Assembly (NCBI RefSeq): GCF_021117345.1
Contig: NZ_CP088261.1
Span: forward strand, 2,294,001 to 2,358,000
DNA: 64,000 nt
Reading direction: 5' to 3'
Origin: Microbacterium sp. cx-55
GTDB taxonomy: Bacteria > Actinomycetota > Actinomycetes > Actinomycetales > Microbacteriaceae
Positions 51,432 to 59,762 of the stretch are shown piece by piece (position 1 is the first letter of the stretch; each line of letters opens with the position of its first letter). Position numbers and translations under genes: made by a program. The notes beneath the pieces are model-generated. The model made no database searches. It saw only the letters and a list, made by a program, of their open reading frames with translations, and had not been told where the DNA came from.

Positions 51432-52484
51432 GTGAGTGTCTGGGACGCTCGCGCTGACGTCGCGCAACTGAGCATCGACCGTTTCTTCGGGGCCGGCGAG
51501 CGCCGGATGGTGCACACGACCTACCCGCCGCGGCTTCGCGAGCCGTTCCACTACTGGTGGCTCGCACACCTCGTCGACGTGCGCCTCGACGCCTTCGCGC
51601 GCACGGGGGCGAGCGCCTGGGCGGGTAATGCGCGTCGGGTGGCGCGCAGCATCCGGAACCGCAACCACGGATCGCTGTTCAACGACTACTTCGACGACAT
51701 GCTCTGGTACGCGCTCGCGCTCGACCGGATGCACACGCTCACGGGCGATGAGCGCGCGGGTGAGAACGCTCGGGCGCTCTGGGAGCACTGCGTGCAGCAC
51801 GGCTGGAACGACACGCACGGCGCGAGCATGGCGTGGCGGAAGCAGCAGCTCGACTACAAGAACACGCCGGCGAACGGTCCGTTCGTGATTCTGTCGGCGC
51901 GGCTCGGGGCACGCGGCGACGCGCGGGCGCTCGAGTACGCGGGCCGGGGATTCGAGTGGCTGACCACGCGGATGCGGGGTGCCGACGGCATGGTGCTCGA
52001 CGGTGTGAACCGCGCGGGCGACGGCCGCGTCGATGGGTGGCGGTTCACCTACAACCAGGGTGTGTACGTCGGTGCGGCCACCGCCGTGTTCGAGGCGACG
52101 GGTGACCGTGCGCCCCTCGGGCGGGCCTTGGAGACCGCATCGGCTGCCATCGCGCAGTTGACGGCGGGCGGGGTGTTCGTCGGCGAGGACGACGGCGGAG
52201 ACGCCGGGCTGTTCCGCGGGATCTTCTACCGCTACCTGGGTGGGTTATTGCCTCACATGGGGGCGGATGCGGCGGCCCCGCTCGCCGACTTCGTTCGCGG
52301 GAGCACGGATCAGCTCTGGGCGCACGGGCTGCGCGACGGGCGACTGCTCGCGGGCGATGACTGGCGCGAGCCGGCGACGGGGCGCATCGCGCTCTCGACG
52401 CAGTTGAGCGCGGTGATGGCGCTGGAGGTGCGGGCAGCTCTGGAGCGATCCGAGCTCACGCCGCGCGAGTCGGCCGCACGATGA
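51432..52484 (+). CDS. GH76-family glycoside hydrolase (alpha-1,6-mannanase-like)
   Basis: 350 residues with an (alpha/alpha)6 pattern. FNDYFDDMLWYALALDR holds the Asp-Asp catalytic pair of GH76, and AMAWRKQQLDYKNTPANGPF, RFTYNQGVYVGAAT and the GLFRGIFYRYLGGL repeat match family segments. GH76 enzymes cut alpha-1,6-mannans of fungi or actinobacterial lipoglycans. No signal peptide is evident, so the protein may be cytoplasmic. The 3' end overlaps the convergent TetR gene by 29 bases. Confidence 0.86.
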   Translation: MSVWDARADVAQLSIDRFFGAGERRMVHTTYPPRLREPFHYWWLAHLVDVRLDAFARTGASAWAGNARRVARSIRNRNHGSLFNDYFDDMLWYALALDRMHTLTGDERAGENARALWEHCVQHGWNDTHGASMAWRKQQLDYKNTPANGPFVILSARLGARGDARALEYAGRGFEWLTTRMRGADGMVLDGVNRAGDGRVDGWRFTYNQGVYVGAATAVFEATGDRAPLGRALETASAAIAQLTAGGVFVGEDDGGDAGLFRGIFYRYLGGLLPHMGADAAAPLADFVRGSTDQLWAHGLRDGRLLAGDDWREPATGRIALSTQLSAVMALEVRAALERSELTPRESAAR

Positions 52485-53076
52485 CGCTGATCTGCCGTCG
52501 AATCTGATCCAGGATTTCGGGCGGGGTGCGCGGGAGGTACACGCTCGCGGTCGTGGTGACGTGGATGATCGACGTGATCACGCGGGCGAGGGTTGCCGCA
52601 TCCGACGTGGTGATGCCGACGTCACCGGCGAGGACACCCGCGATTCCTTCTTCGAGCTGCACAGCGATGGCGAGGCCGGTGCGGCGATGGGTCTCGGTGG
52701 GGTCGCCGAAGACGAGTTCGTTGAGGTAAGTGCGGCCGTTTTCGGGGTGCTCGCGGATGCATCCGACGACCGGCTCCAAAAGCGCGAGCACGGTACCGAC
52801 CGTGTCATCACCCTGGCAGCGACGCGCCGCCGCGAGGCCGTCGTCGATGGCGTTCTCGAACTTCTGGTTCTGCACCAGGATCAGCAGCTCCGCCTTTGTT
52901 ACGGCGTAGAGGTACAGGGTACCGATGGCGACATCGGCGCGGTCGGCGATCTGCTGGGTCGTGACTCGCCCGACGCCGCGTTCGGCGAACAGCGCTCGCG
53001 CCGCATCCATGATCCGTCGTTGTTTGTCTGCCTTTGCTCGTTCTCGGCGGCTCGGCCGATTCGGATTCTCGGTCAT
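52456..53076 (-). CDS. TetR-family regulator
   Basis: 206 residues. N-terminal HTH: RIMDAARALFAERGVGRVTTQQIADRADVAIGTLYLY, then a ligand-binding helical domain with a hydrophobic pocket. It should repress the divergent hydrolase gene. The ATG at 53076 follows GGGGAGGA. Its C-terminal codons overlap the GH76 gene. Confidence 0.93.
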   Translation of the reverse strand: MTENPNRPSRRERAKADKQRRIMDAARALFAERGVGRVTTQQIADRADVAIGTLYLYAVTKAELLILVQNQKFENAIDDGLAAARRCQGDDTVGTVLALLEPVVGCIREHPENGRTYLNELVFGDPTETHRRTGLAIAVQLEEGIAGVLAGDVGITTSDAATLARVITSIIHVTTTASVYLPRTPPEILDQIRRQISVIVRPTRAA

Positions 53077-53088
53077 GACGTCCTCCCC

Positions 53089-53117
53089 TTGACAACTTTA
53101 CTGAGTCGCCTCATAAT
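53089..53117 (+). promoter_or_regulatory. Promoter of the hydrolase gene with candidate TetR operator
   Basis: TTGACA (53089-53094), 17-base spacer, CATAAT (53112-53117), a near-consensus promoter. CTCATAATTGAG (53110-53121) is a short palindrome covering the -10, a plausible operator for the divergent TetR protein. The transcript would carry a leader of about 98 bases. Confidence 0.65.
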
Positions 53118-53221
53118 TGAGCTTACTCGGCTCGCGGCGCGAAGGCCACCGCAGATTGAGGTCTGGTGCTGGTCACAGCGGCAGAGCGTCTCACCATCCG
53201 GCCCGATCAAGGAGATTTCTC

Positions 53222-54076
53222 ATGAGCACCACCCCCGCCATCACCTCTTATGCATTGGCACCGGCCAAGACCGTTGCGGTCGGCGGTCAGACCTTCGCCT
53301 ACCGCGAATACGGGCCGGAAGAAGAGGTTCCCGTCGTCTTCTTCGTGCACCTCGCCGCGACGCTCGACAACTGGGACCCGCGGATCGTCGACGCCATCGC
53401 GAAGACCCGCCACGTGATCACCTTCGACCAGCTCGGCGTGGGCGCCTCGAGCGGCACCTTCCCCGACACTCTCGAGAAAGCGGCCGAAGACGCGTACTCC
53501 TTCATCACGAAGGGGCTCGGCTACACGAAGATCGACCTGTTCTCGTTCTCGATGGGCGGCATGATCGCCCAGGACCTGGTCGTGAAGCACCCGACGCTCG
53601 TCCGCAAGCTCGTGCTCACCGGCACCGGCCCGCGCGGCGGCAAAGACATGGACAAGGTCGTCGGCACGACCTACTGGGACATCCTCCGCGCCACGCTCAC
53701 CCGTTCCGACCCGAAGGAATTCCTCTTCTTCAACCGCGACAACGCCGGCAAGAAAGCCGCCAAGGCGTTCGTCGAGCGCCTCAAGGAGCGCACCGTCGAT
53801 CGCGACAAGGCGATCAGCACCAAGGCATTCCAGACCCAGTTGAAGGCCATTCAGCGCTACGGTCGGTCCGCCCCGTCAGACCTCTCTGTCATCACGCAGC
53901 CGACCCTCATCGCCAACGGCGACAACGACCGGATGGTGCCCTCCGTGCTCTCCGAAGATCTGCACGCGCGGATCAAGGGGTCCGAGCTGATCATCTACCC
54001 GGACTCCGGCCACGGCGCCATCTTCCAGTACTGGGAGAAGTTCGCCCCGGTCGCCGCGAAGTTCCTGAGCAAGTAA
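53222..54076 (+). CDS. Alpha/beta-hydrolase under TetR control
   Basis: 284 residues. VVFFVHLAATLDNWDPR (oxyanion region), ITFDQLGVGASSG, nucleophile elbow FSFSMGGMIAQ, acid near ANGDNDRMVPS, and YPDSGHGAIFQY for the His. The fold resembles haloperoxidase/haloalkane-type hydrolases; substrate unknown. AAGGAG precedes ATG 53222. Its regulator is the divergent TetR gene; such pairs often respond to an organic hydroperoxide, drug or quinone-like stress, which is inference. Confidence 0.87.
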   Translation: MSTTPAITSYALAPAKTVAVGGQTFAYREYGPEEEVPVVFFVHLAATLDNWDPRIVDAIAKTRHVITFDQLGVGASSGTFPDTLEKAAEDAYSFITKGLGYTKIDLFSFSMGGMIAQDLVVKHPTLVRKLVLTGTGPRGGKDMDKVVGTTYWDILRATLTRSDPKEFLFFNRDNAGKKAAKAFVERLKERTVDRDKAISTKAFQTQLKAIQRYGRSAPSDLSVITQPTLIANGDNDRMVPSVLSEDLHARIKGSELIIYPDSGHGAIFQYWEKFAPVAAKFLSK

Positions 54077-54084
54077 GTCCGGTG

Positions 54085-54136
54085 CCCGCCGACGGCGCCC
54101 GCACGACGGTCACGACCGGCGTTGGGCGTCGGCGGG
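54085..54136. terminator. Hairpin between convergent genes
   Basis: 10-base arms CCCGCCGACG and CGTCGGCGGG separated by 32 bases, after the hydrolase stop. A weak terminator candidate. Confidence 0.4.
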
Positions 54137-54201
54137 GCGGGCAGCGGGCGGCGACCGTCGATGTCTTGAAGCGGGTGGGCGAAAACTGCCGACGTGCGCT
54201 C

Positions 54202-54801
54202 TCAGCGAGTACGGTGCGCTGCGGCCGATTCAGCCGCGCGAGCGCGTCGACGTCCGCGCCGCGTAGTGAGGTCCGGATTTGCGGCCGAACGGACGAACGG
54301 CTCCGGAAGGAGCTTGAACAACCAGTTCAGATCACCCCAGCCCGTCGCTTTATACATCGAGTAGATCGCCCACCACAGCAGGAGACCTCCCGTGAGCCAC
54401 GGAAGGATGCCTGTGAAGGCGGTCGTGTGAACGACGTTGTTGGACATGATTCCGGTCGGCCGGTAGCTCGCAGGGGCCGTGCCATCGACGCCTACCGCCC
54501 CGTCCAAGTAGATGTCGTGCTTGACGATCGTCCCGTCATGACTCGTCCATGTTCCGACGGGCCGGCATCCCCGGCGGGGCGAATCCTCGCAGTACTCCTC
54601 CGTGAACGTCCCCCAGATGATGGGCTCGCCTGCGTCAACGACTGATGCAACGAAAAGCGCTGCTAATACGCCCGTCAGGGCGACGGCGAACAGATGAAAA
54701 GCGATCTGGCCCACGCGCCGCAGTCGACTCTCGAGCTGACGCCGGCTCGTGACGTACCGGTCATACGCGGCGTGGGGAGAGGCCGCAGTCGGCTCCGGCA
54801 T
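54202..54801 (-). CDS. Membrane protein of unknown function, 199 residues
   Basis: Start at ATG 54801 (frame open to 55050) because TAATGT sits 7 bases upstream. A soluble N-terminus, TM1 (IAFHLFAVALTGVLAALFVA), an extracytoplasmic loop with a Cys pair (TFTEEYCEDSPRRGCRPVGTW), TM2 (AFTGILPWLTGGLLLWWAIY) and a basic C-terminus. Not recognised. The two loop cysteines could form a disulfide. Confidence 0.68.
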   Translation of the reverse strand: MPEPTAASPHAAYDRYVTSRRQLESRLRRVGQIAFHLFAVALTGVLAALFVASVVDAGEPIIWGTFTEEYCEDSPRRGCRPVGTWTSHDGTIVKHDIYLDGAVGVDGTAPASYRPTGIMSNNVVHTTAFTGILPWLTGGLLLWWAIYSMYKATGWGDLNWLFKLLPEPFVRSAANPDLTTRRGRRRARAAESAAAHRTR

Positions 54802-54808
54802 GATTGCG

Positions 54809-54814
54809 ACATTA
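54809..54814 (-). promoter_or_regulatory. Leaderless -10 box
   Basis: TAATGT on the minus strand, 7 bases before ATG 54801. Confidence 0.5.
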
Positions 54815-55143
54815 GTGGAAGCTGCGACTCCGGCCTGTCTTCCGGCCCGCGCCGCGCTGCTCGTGGATGGCTGCGACCCGTCGCGTTCCTCCGGCAGGCC
54901 GTCGCCGCGCCCGTTCAGCGTGTTGCGCTGCGCTCCGTCCACGCACTCTTCCGTGTGGACTCCGCGGCGGCGAAGCTCCCTCCCCTGAAATCTGCGATCT
55001 CCTCGAAAGTGCCGGACTGAAGGCGCAGGCAGCCGTGAGGCCGTCCGCATCCGTAGGCGACTGCGTTGTCATTTGCCCCGGGAAGAACTCGTCAGTGGAC
55101 ACGTGGGTTCCGGCACGATCATCGCAGCAATAGGACCGCGGAC
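54815..55143. other. Intergenic stretch with nothing recognised
   Basis: About 330 bases between divergent starts. Open frames here are overlapping, Arg/Ser-rich and lack an RBS or a -10 box; no RNA or strong hairpin was seen. Confidence 0.5.
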
Positions 55144-55149
55144 TACAGT
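55144..55149 (+). promoter_or_regulatory. Leaderless -10 box of the molybdoenzyme gene
   Basis: TACAGT, 6 bases before ATG 55156. Confidence 0.6.
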
Positions 55150-55155
55150 TCACGC

Positions 55156-56703
55156 ATGAGCATCCCCCGCGGCTGGTCCGCGCTCGTCGGCATCGTTTCG
55201 GCCGCGGTGACGTTGGCCGTCGCTGAACTGGTGTCGGTGGTGGTCGGCCCCGGCGGGAGCCCGATGGTCGCGGTGGGCGCGTGGGTCATCGATCTCGTGC
55301 CGCCGTTCGTGAAGGACACCGTGATCGCGCTGTTCGGCACGGCCGACAAGATCGTGCTCATCGGCGTGCTGGGGCTCCTCGTTGCGGGGCTCGCTGCCCT
55401 CGCGGGGATCGCGCAGTACCGACGGCCGCCGCTCGGTGTCGTGCTGCTGGCCGTGGTCGCGGGAATCGGCGCACTCGCGACGGTCACCCGACCGGACTCC
55501 TCGGGAATCGACGCTCTGCCCAGTGTGATCGGGATGCTCGCCGGGGCGGCCGTGCTCATGCTCGCGACCGCGCGACTGAAGGCGTGGCGCGACGTCGCCG
55601 CGCCCACGGAACCGGGCGCGGTGAGCGCCGCGCCATCCCGGCGTGCTTTCCTCCGCATGGTCGGCGTCGCCGGCGTGGCGACCGTGGTCGTTGGACTCGG
55701 GTCGCGGGCCTTCACCGCTGCGACGGCCGCGGTGACCGCCGTGCGCGCGTCTCTGACGCTGCCGTCGCCCGCCGTCGCCGCGCCCCCGGTGCCGGCATCC
55801 GCATCTCTTGATGTGCCTGGCCTCAGCCCGGTGATCACGCCGAACGCCGATTTCTACCGCATCGACACCGCTCTTCAGGTGCCGTCGGTCGATCCCGCCG
55901 AGTGGTCGCTCCGCATCCACGGCATGGTCGAGGAAGAGGTCGTGATCACCTGGGCGCAGCTCATCGCGCTCCCGCTGGAGGAGCATGCGGTCACTCTCTC
56001 GTGCGTCTCGAACGAGGTCGGCGGCGACCTCATCGGCACCGCGATGTGGCTGGGATATCCCCTCCGCGAACTCCTCAAGCGCGCAAGGCCACAGGCGGGG
56101 GCCGACATGGTGCTCTCGCGCAGCATCGACGGGTTCACCGCCTCAAGCCCGCTCGAAGTGCTGCAAGAGGAGGACCGCGCGTGCCTGCTCGCCGTCGGGA
56201 TGAACGGCGAGCTGCTGCCGCTCGATCACGGCTTCCCGGTGCGGATGGTGGTGCCCGGTCTCTACGGCTACGTGTCGGCGACCAAGTGGGTCACCGAGCT
56301 CGAGGTCACGACGTTCGACGCCGAGAAGGCCTACTGGTCCACGCGCGGATGGAGCGAGCGTGGCCCGATCAAGACGGAGTCGCGCATCGACGTGCCCCGT
56401 TCCGGGCAGAGCGTCACCGCAGGAACAGTGACCGTCGCGGGAGTCGCGTGGGCACCACACACGGGCGTTGCGAAGGTCGAGGTGCAGATCGACGGCGGCG
56501 AGTGGCAGGAGGCGCGACTCGCGCAGGCGGTCAGCGCGGACACCTGGGTGCAGTGGGTCTTCGAGTGGGAAGCGGCAGCCGGCTCGCACGACATCGCGGT
56601 GCGGGCAACCGACGCGACCGGGTACACGCAGACTGAGGACGAAGCGGCGCCCGCGCCCGACGGGGCGACGGGATGGCATCGGCGGACTGTGTCGGTCGGC
56701 TGA
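55156..56703 (+). CDS. Membrane-anchored sulfite-oxidase-family molybdopterin oxidoreductase
   Basis: 515 residues. Four N-terminal hydrophobic segments, then a twin-arginine-like SRRAFLRMVGVAG at about residue 158, suggesting Tat-dependent export of the catalytic part. The sulfite-oxidase fold carries the Mo-ligand Cys in TLSCVSNEVGGDLIG and FPVRMVVPGLYGYVSATKWV; the C-terminal Ig-like domain is Mo-co dimerisation type (GTVTVAGVAWAPHTGVAKVE). Natural substrate unknown (sulfite or methionine sulfoxide-type). ATG 55156 has a -10 box 6 bases upstream. Confidence 0.9.
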   Translation: MSIPRGWSALVGIVSAAVTLAVAELVSVVVGPGGSPMVAVGAWVIDLVPPFVKDTVIALFGTADKIVLIGVLGLLVAGLAALAGIAQYRRPPLGVVLLAVVAGIGALATVTRPDSSGIDALPSVIGMLAGAAVLMLATARLKAWRDVAAPTEPGAVSAAPSRRAFLRMVGVAGVATVVVGLGSRAFTAATAAVTAVRASLTLPSPAVAAPPVPASASLDVPGLSPVITPNADFYRIDTALQVPSVDPAEWSLRIHGMVEEEVVITWAQLIALPLEEHAVTLSCVSNEVGGDLIGTAMWLGYPLRELLKRARPQAGADMVLSRSIDGFTASSPLEVLQEEDRACLLAVGMNGELLPLDHGFPVRMVVPGLYGYVSATKWVTELEVTTFDAEKAYWSTRGWSERGPIKTESRIDVPRSGQSVTAGTVTVAGVAWAPHTGVAKVEVQIDGGEWQEARLAQAVSADTWVQWVFEWEAAAGSHDIAVRATDATGYTQTEDEAAPAPDGATGWHRRTVSVG

Positions 56704-56766
56704 GCAGGGATCGGACTCCCGGTAAGCCGCAGCGCTCGGGATCGACTCCCCACGGCGATCTGAGAC

Positions 56767-56788
56767 GCCTCTGGAGGGACTCGAATCC
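56767..56788. repeat. Outer att-like copy of the tRNA-Arg 3' end
   Basis: GCC(T)CTGGAGGGACTCGAATCC matches the tRNA-Arg(CCT) T-arm and acceptor 3' part at 57941-57962 in 20 of 22 bases. No other part of the tRNA is present. Confidence 0.75.
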
Positions 56789-57090
56789 AAATCGCCGCGT
56801 ATCCAGTACATCCAGCAGCGACTTCTCGGAACTACGCGGGTTCTTCAGAGTCCGGCGACATCAGGGGCTAGCTCGGGCATCGTCCAGAGTCATTTCGCGA
56901 GGGCCGCGCCAACATCATCGATACCGACAGCTAGACACAACGCGGACATCGCGCGCCTCGAGCGCCTCCCGCATGCAGGGTTGCAAAGCCCTGGGCTTAT
57001 CACGGGATTCGCCCCGCCGAGAAATACCAGCCATGTAGCATCCGGCGCGGCCTCGCTCTCGCGAAGAGAGATGACCGCGCATGGCACCGA

Positions 57091-57096
57091 TAGTGT
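57091..57096 (+). promoter_or_regulatory. Leaderless -10 box of the island gene
   Basis: TAGTGT, 6 bases before ATG 57103. Confidence 0.55.
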
Positions 57097-57102
57097 TCTC
57101 GC

Positions 57103-57801
57103 ATGTCTCAGACGTGGTTGGACTATGTGGGGCCGCTCGCCACCGCGGCGTCTGCCGCAGTCATCGCCTGGCAAGCCTGGTTGACGCGAAGCGCCTTGAA
57201 AACATCGCAAATTGCGCTCCGGGAGAGCCAGATCTCACGCGTTGAAGCGCAAGCGCCCCGTCTGTCGGTCTACGCCGCTGGGGTAGACCCGGAGCCAATG
57301 TGGCTTGTTCACGCACCAGGAGCGATGCACCTTGACGCAGTTTCGATTCCCAATTCGCACGTGTTCAAACTGCCGCGAGACGCCGATCAGGAAGTCATTC
57401 TGGGAGCGAGTTTCATGTTCTCAAATGATGGACCCGGAAATGCGATCCTTACCGTCGAAGACGACAGCGGAGACGTCTTCTCCGAGATGCTGGCTATTGT
57501 GGGTGAGGGTCAACGCTATGAGTACTGGGTCAAGAAAACGGTCGCGGAGTGGGTTCGCTTGCTTCGACTCGGTGGGCAGCAGCGGATCAGTCGCCTCACC
57601 GTTCGATACGAAGGATCGCGCGACTCCGACGTCTCCGAAGCTCACGTGATTGAAGTCCACGGGAACGCCCTCCGCCCCGTCGTGGACGCGGAAGGCGACT
57701 GGCGCGTGATCGATTACTCAGACGCAGAGCGCGTGGTTGGCTCAGTACTTCCTACAACGCGTACCTACTGGAAGTCACGAACTCGAAACGAGACCTTTTA
57801 G
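57103..57801 (+). CDS. Island cargo protein of unknown function
   Basis: 232 residues. A hydrophobic N-terminal helix (YVGPLATAASAAVIAWQAWL), a short coiled coil (ALKTSQIALRESQISRVEAQ) and a beta-rich C-terminal region. Codon use is clearly less GC-rich than neighbours (TTG, GAA, ATT frequent), consistent with transfer. N-anchored proteins of this shape occur in phage-defence islands, but no specific family is recognised. Confidence 0.75.
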   Translation: MSQTWLDYVGPLATAASAAVIAWQAWLTRSALKTSQIALRESQISRVEAQAPRLSVYAAGVDPEPMWLVHAPGAMHLDAVSIPNSHVFKLPRDADQEVILGASFMFSNDGPGNAILTVEDDSGDVFSEMLAIVGEGQRYEYWVKKTVAEWVRLLRLGGQQRISRLTVRYEGSRDSDVSEAHVIEVHGNALRPVVDAEGDWRVIDYSDAERVVGSVLPTTRTYWKSRTRNETF

Positions 57802-57939
57802 TCGAAGCAGTACGTCAAGGACAATCGCATCAGCGGCATGCGATGGCGACTCACGCGGACGTATAGCGGCTCCGGCTGACAGATATTGCTCAGAGCGGGC
57901 AAGAACGCCTCACATTCCATAAGGAACGAATCGAGGCTG

Positions 57940-58011
57940 TGCCCCTGGAGGGACTCGAACCCCCAACCGTTTCCTTAGGACGGAACTGCTCTTCCATTGA
58001 GCTACAGAGGC
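57940..58011 (-). tRNA. tRNA-Arg(CCT)
   Basis: Acceptor GCCTCTG pairs with CAGGGGC, anticodon loop GTCCTAA gives CCT (Arg, codon AGG), T-loop GGTTCGAGTCC. No CCA is encoded. Pair 27-43 is G-A. Its 3' end is one of the two att-like copies bounding the island. Confidence 0.92.
57941..57962. repeat. Inner att-like site within tRNA-Arg
   Basis: GCCCCTGGAGGGACTCGAACCC, the T-arm and acceptor end of the tRNA, repeated at 56767-56788. Confidence 0.75.
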
Positions 58012-58057
58012 TGGCGATCCAAGTCTAGCCGCCGGCGGGCGTCCGCATCCGCCTGCC

Positions 58058-58125
58058 GTTCGGGGCGTAATCGTACGTTCGGGGCGCGAAAATCGAGCCC
58101 CAAACGCGGGAACGTGCCCCAAACC
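58058..58125. repeat. Paired-word palindromic element (element B)
   Basis: CGTTCGGGGC at 58058 and 58076, then inverted GCCCCAAACG at 58097 and GCCCCAAACC at 58116; pitch 18 and 19. The core between inner copies is GCGAAAATCGA. It fills the gap between tRNA-Arg and the monooxygenase stop. Confidence 0.85.
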
Positions 58126-58164
58126 CAAGAAACACAGCAGCCCGAGCAACGAACAACAAAGACC

Positions 58165-59547
58165 TCACCCCGAAACGGCCTGCCCGACCTTGAACCGCGC
58201 GCCGTGGTGCTCGGCAGGGAGCCGGTCGCCGCGACCGTGCAGCTTGTGGCGGAGCGTGCCCTTGGCGTACTCCTCGGGGTAGGCGCCGCGGCGGCGGAGC
58301 TCCGGGATGATGAACTCCACGATGTCCTCGAATGTGCCGGGAGTGATGGCGTAGGCGAGGTTGAAGCCGTCCACATCCGCCTCCTCCGCCCAGGCCTGCA
58401 GCTCGTCGGCGATCTCTTCCGGGGAGCCGACGATGAGCGGGCCGAGGCCGCCGATGGCGCCGAGCCGCGCGATGTCGCGGACCTTCCACTCGGTGCCGTC
58501 TTCGTTCGCGGTCTGGAAGTTCGCGACCGCCGACTGGATCGCGTTGCTCTTCACATTGCCGATCGGCTCGTCGAGGTCGTACTGCGACAGGTCGATGCCC
58601 ATCCAGCCCGACATGAACACGAGCGCACCCTCTTCACTCGCGTAGTTCAGGTAGTCGGCATACTTCGCCTGCGCTTTCTCGGCCGTCTCGTCGGTGATGA
58701 TCGTCAGCAGCGTGTAGATCTTCGCCGAGTCGCGGCTGCGACCCGCGGCCTCGAGGGCGTCGCGGATCTTCTTCACCGTGCCGGCGAGCGCGGTCTTCGT
58801 CGGCGCGGCCACGAAGATCGCCTCGGCGTTGCCTGCGGCGAACGCGATCCCCCGCGGCGACGCCCCGGCCTGGTAGATCACCGGCGTCCGTTGCGGCGAC
58901 GGCTCACTCAGGTGAATCCCCGGCACCGTGTAGTGCGTGCCGTAGTGGCCGATCTCGTGCACCTTCGCCGGGTCGGTGAAGACGCCCGTCTCGCGATCGC
59001 GCACGACGGCGTCGTCTTCCCACGATCCCTCCCACAGCTTGTAGAGCACCTCGAGATACTCGTCGGCCACGTCGTAGCGCTGGTCGTGCTCGAGCTGATC
59101 GTCGTGCCCCATGTTGCGCGCGGCACTCGGCAGATAACCGGTGACGACGTTCCAGCCGACGCGACCCTTCGTCAGGTGATCGAGCGTCGAGAGCCTGCGG
59201 GCGAACGGATACGGATGCTCGTACGCCGTGCCCGCGGTGATCCCGAAGCCCAGATGCTCGGTGACCGCCGCCATCGCCGACACCAGCAGAATCGGATCGT
59301 TCACCGGCACCTGCGCGCCGTGCCGGATGGCGGCCTCGTTCGAGTCTCCGTACACGTCGTACGTGCCCAGCACATCCGCGATGAAGATGCCGTCGAAGCT
59401 CCCCCGCTCAAGCAATTTCGCGAGCTCGGTCCAGTACGACAGGTCTTTGTAGCGCGACGACTGGTCGTCGGGGTGCCGCCACATTCCCGAGGACTGGTGG
59501 GCGACACAGTTCATGTCGAAGGCGTTGAAGCGGATCTGCTTGGTCAT
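58165..59547 (-). CDS. LLM-class flavin monooxygenase, NtaA/SnaA/DszA family
   Basis: 460 residues. KQIRFNAFDMNCVAHQSSGMW is the family N-terminus, then ERGSFDGIFIADVLGTYDVY, YPFARRLSTLDHLTKGRVGWNVVTGYLPSAARN, and VIYQAGASPRGIAFAAGNAEA. These FMNH2-dependent monooxygenases act on nitrilotriacetate, sulfones or alkane sulfonates; a separate flavin reductase is required and none is nearby. ATG 59547 gives the family start. Substrate cannot be told. Confidence 0.92.
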   Translation of the reverse strand: MTKQIRFNAFDMNCVAHQSSGMWRHPDDQSSRYKDLSYWTELAKLLERGSFDGIFIADVLGTYDVYGDSNEAAIRHGAQVPVNDPILLVSAMAAVTEHLGFGITAGTAYEHPYPFARRLSTLDHLTKGRVGWNVVTGYLPSAARNMGHDDQLEHDQRYDVADEYLEVLYKLWEGSWEDDAVVRDRETGVFTDPAKVHEIGHYGTHYTVPGIHLSEPSPQRTPVIYQAGASPRGIAFAAGNAEAIFVAAPTKTALAGTVKKIRDALEAAGRSRDSAKIYTLLTIITDETAEKAQAKYADYLNYASEEGALVFMSGWMGIDLSQYDLDEPIGNVKSNAIQSAVANFQTANEDGTEWKVRDIARLGAIGGLGPLIVGSPEEIADELQAWAEEADVDGFNLAYAITPGTFEDIVEFIIPELRRRGAYPEEYAKGTLRHKLHGRGDRLPAEHHGARFKVGQAVSG

Positions 59548-59762
59548 GCCAGCATCGTGCGACGGCACCGTCCGTCGCGTCGAGCCGAGGGACACGGGGC
59601 GTCACATCCCGCGCCGCGAAAGCGCGCTCCACCGCGCGAAATCGCGGAATTCGGGCAGCCCAAGCCGCCCCCACCACCAGCATCCCGTGCCGCACCGAAC
59701 CCATGGCCGCCCCACAGGTTTCCCTTTAGCTCTTCCCAGGATCGGTCACCACGGTGAGACCT

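Larger units (their letters stand above)
56767..57962. mobile_element. Tiny tRNA-Arg-associated island, integrase absent
   Basis: A 1.2-kb segment bounded by two direct copies of the tRNA-Arg 3' end, the normal footprint of tyrosine-integrase insertion. It carries one AT-richer gene (57103-57801) and no integrase, so it is a remnant or a satellite moved by another element's enzyme. The 56789-57090 stretch has no convincing gene. Confidence 0.6.

Noticed and set aside
48828..51818. 996-codon minus-strand open frame
   Set aside because: Antisense to the GH13 gene, whose catalytic motifs are intact; repetitive Arg/Asp/Val composition.
54812..55153. 113-codon minus-strand frame in the 54802-55155 gap
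   Set aside because: No RBS or -10 box, low-complexity Arg/Ser translation, overlaps the molybdoenzyme promoter.
57997..59757. 586-codon plus-strand frame
   Set aside because: Antisense to the DszA/NtaA-type monooxygenase, which matches its family across its length.
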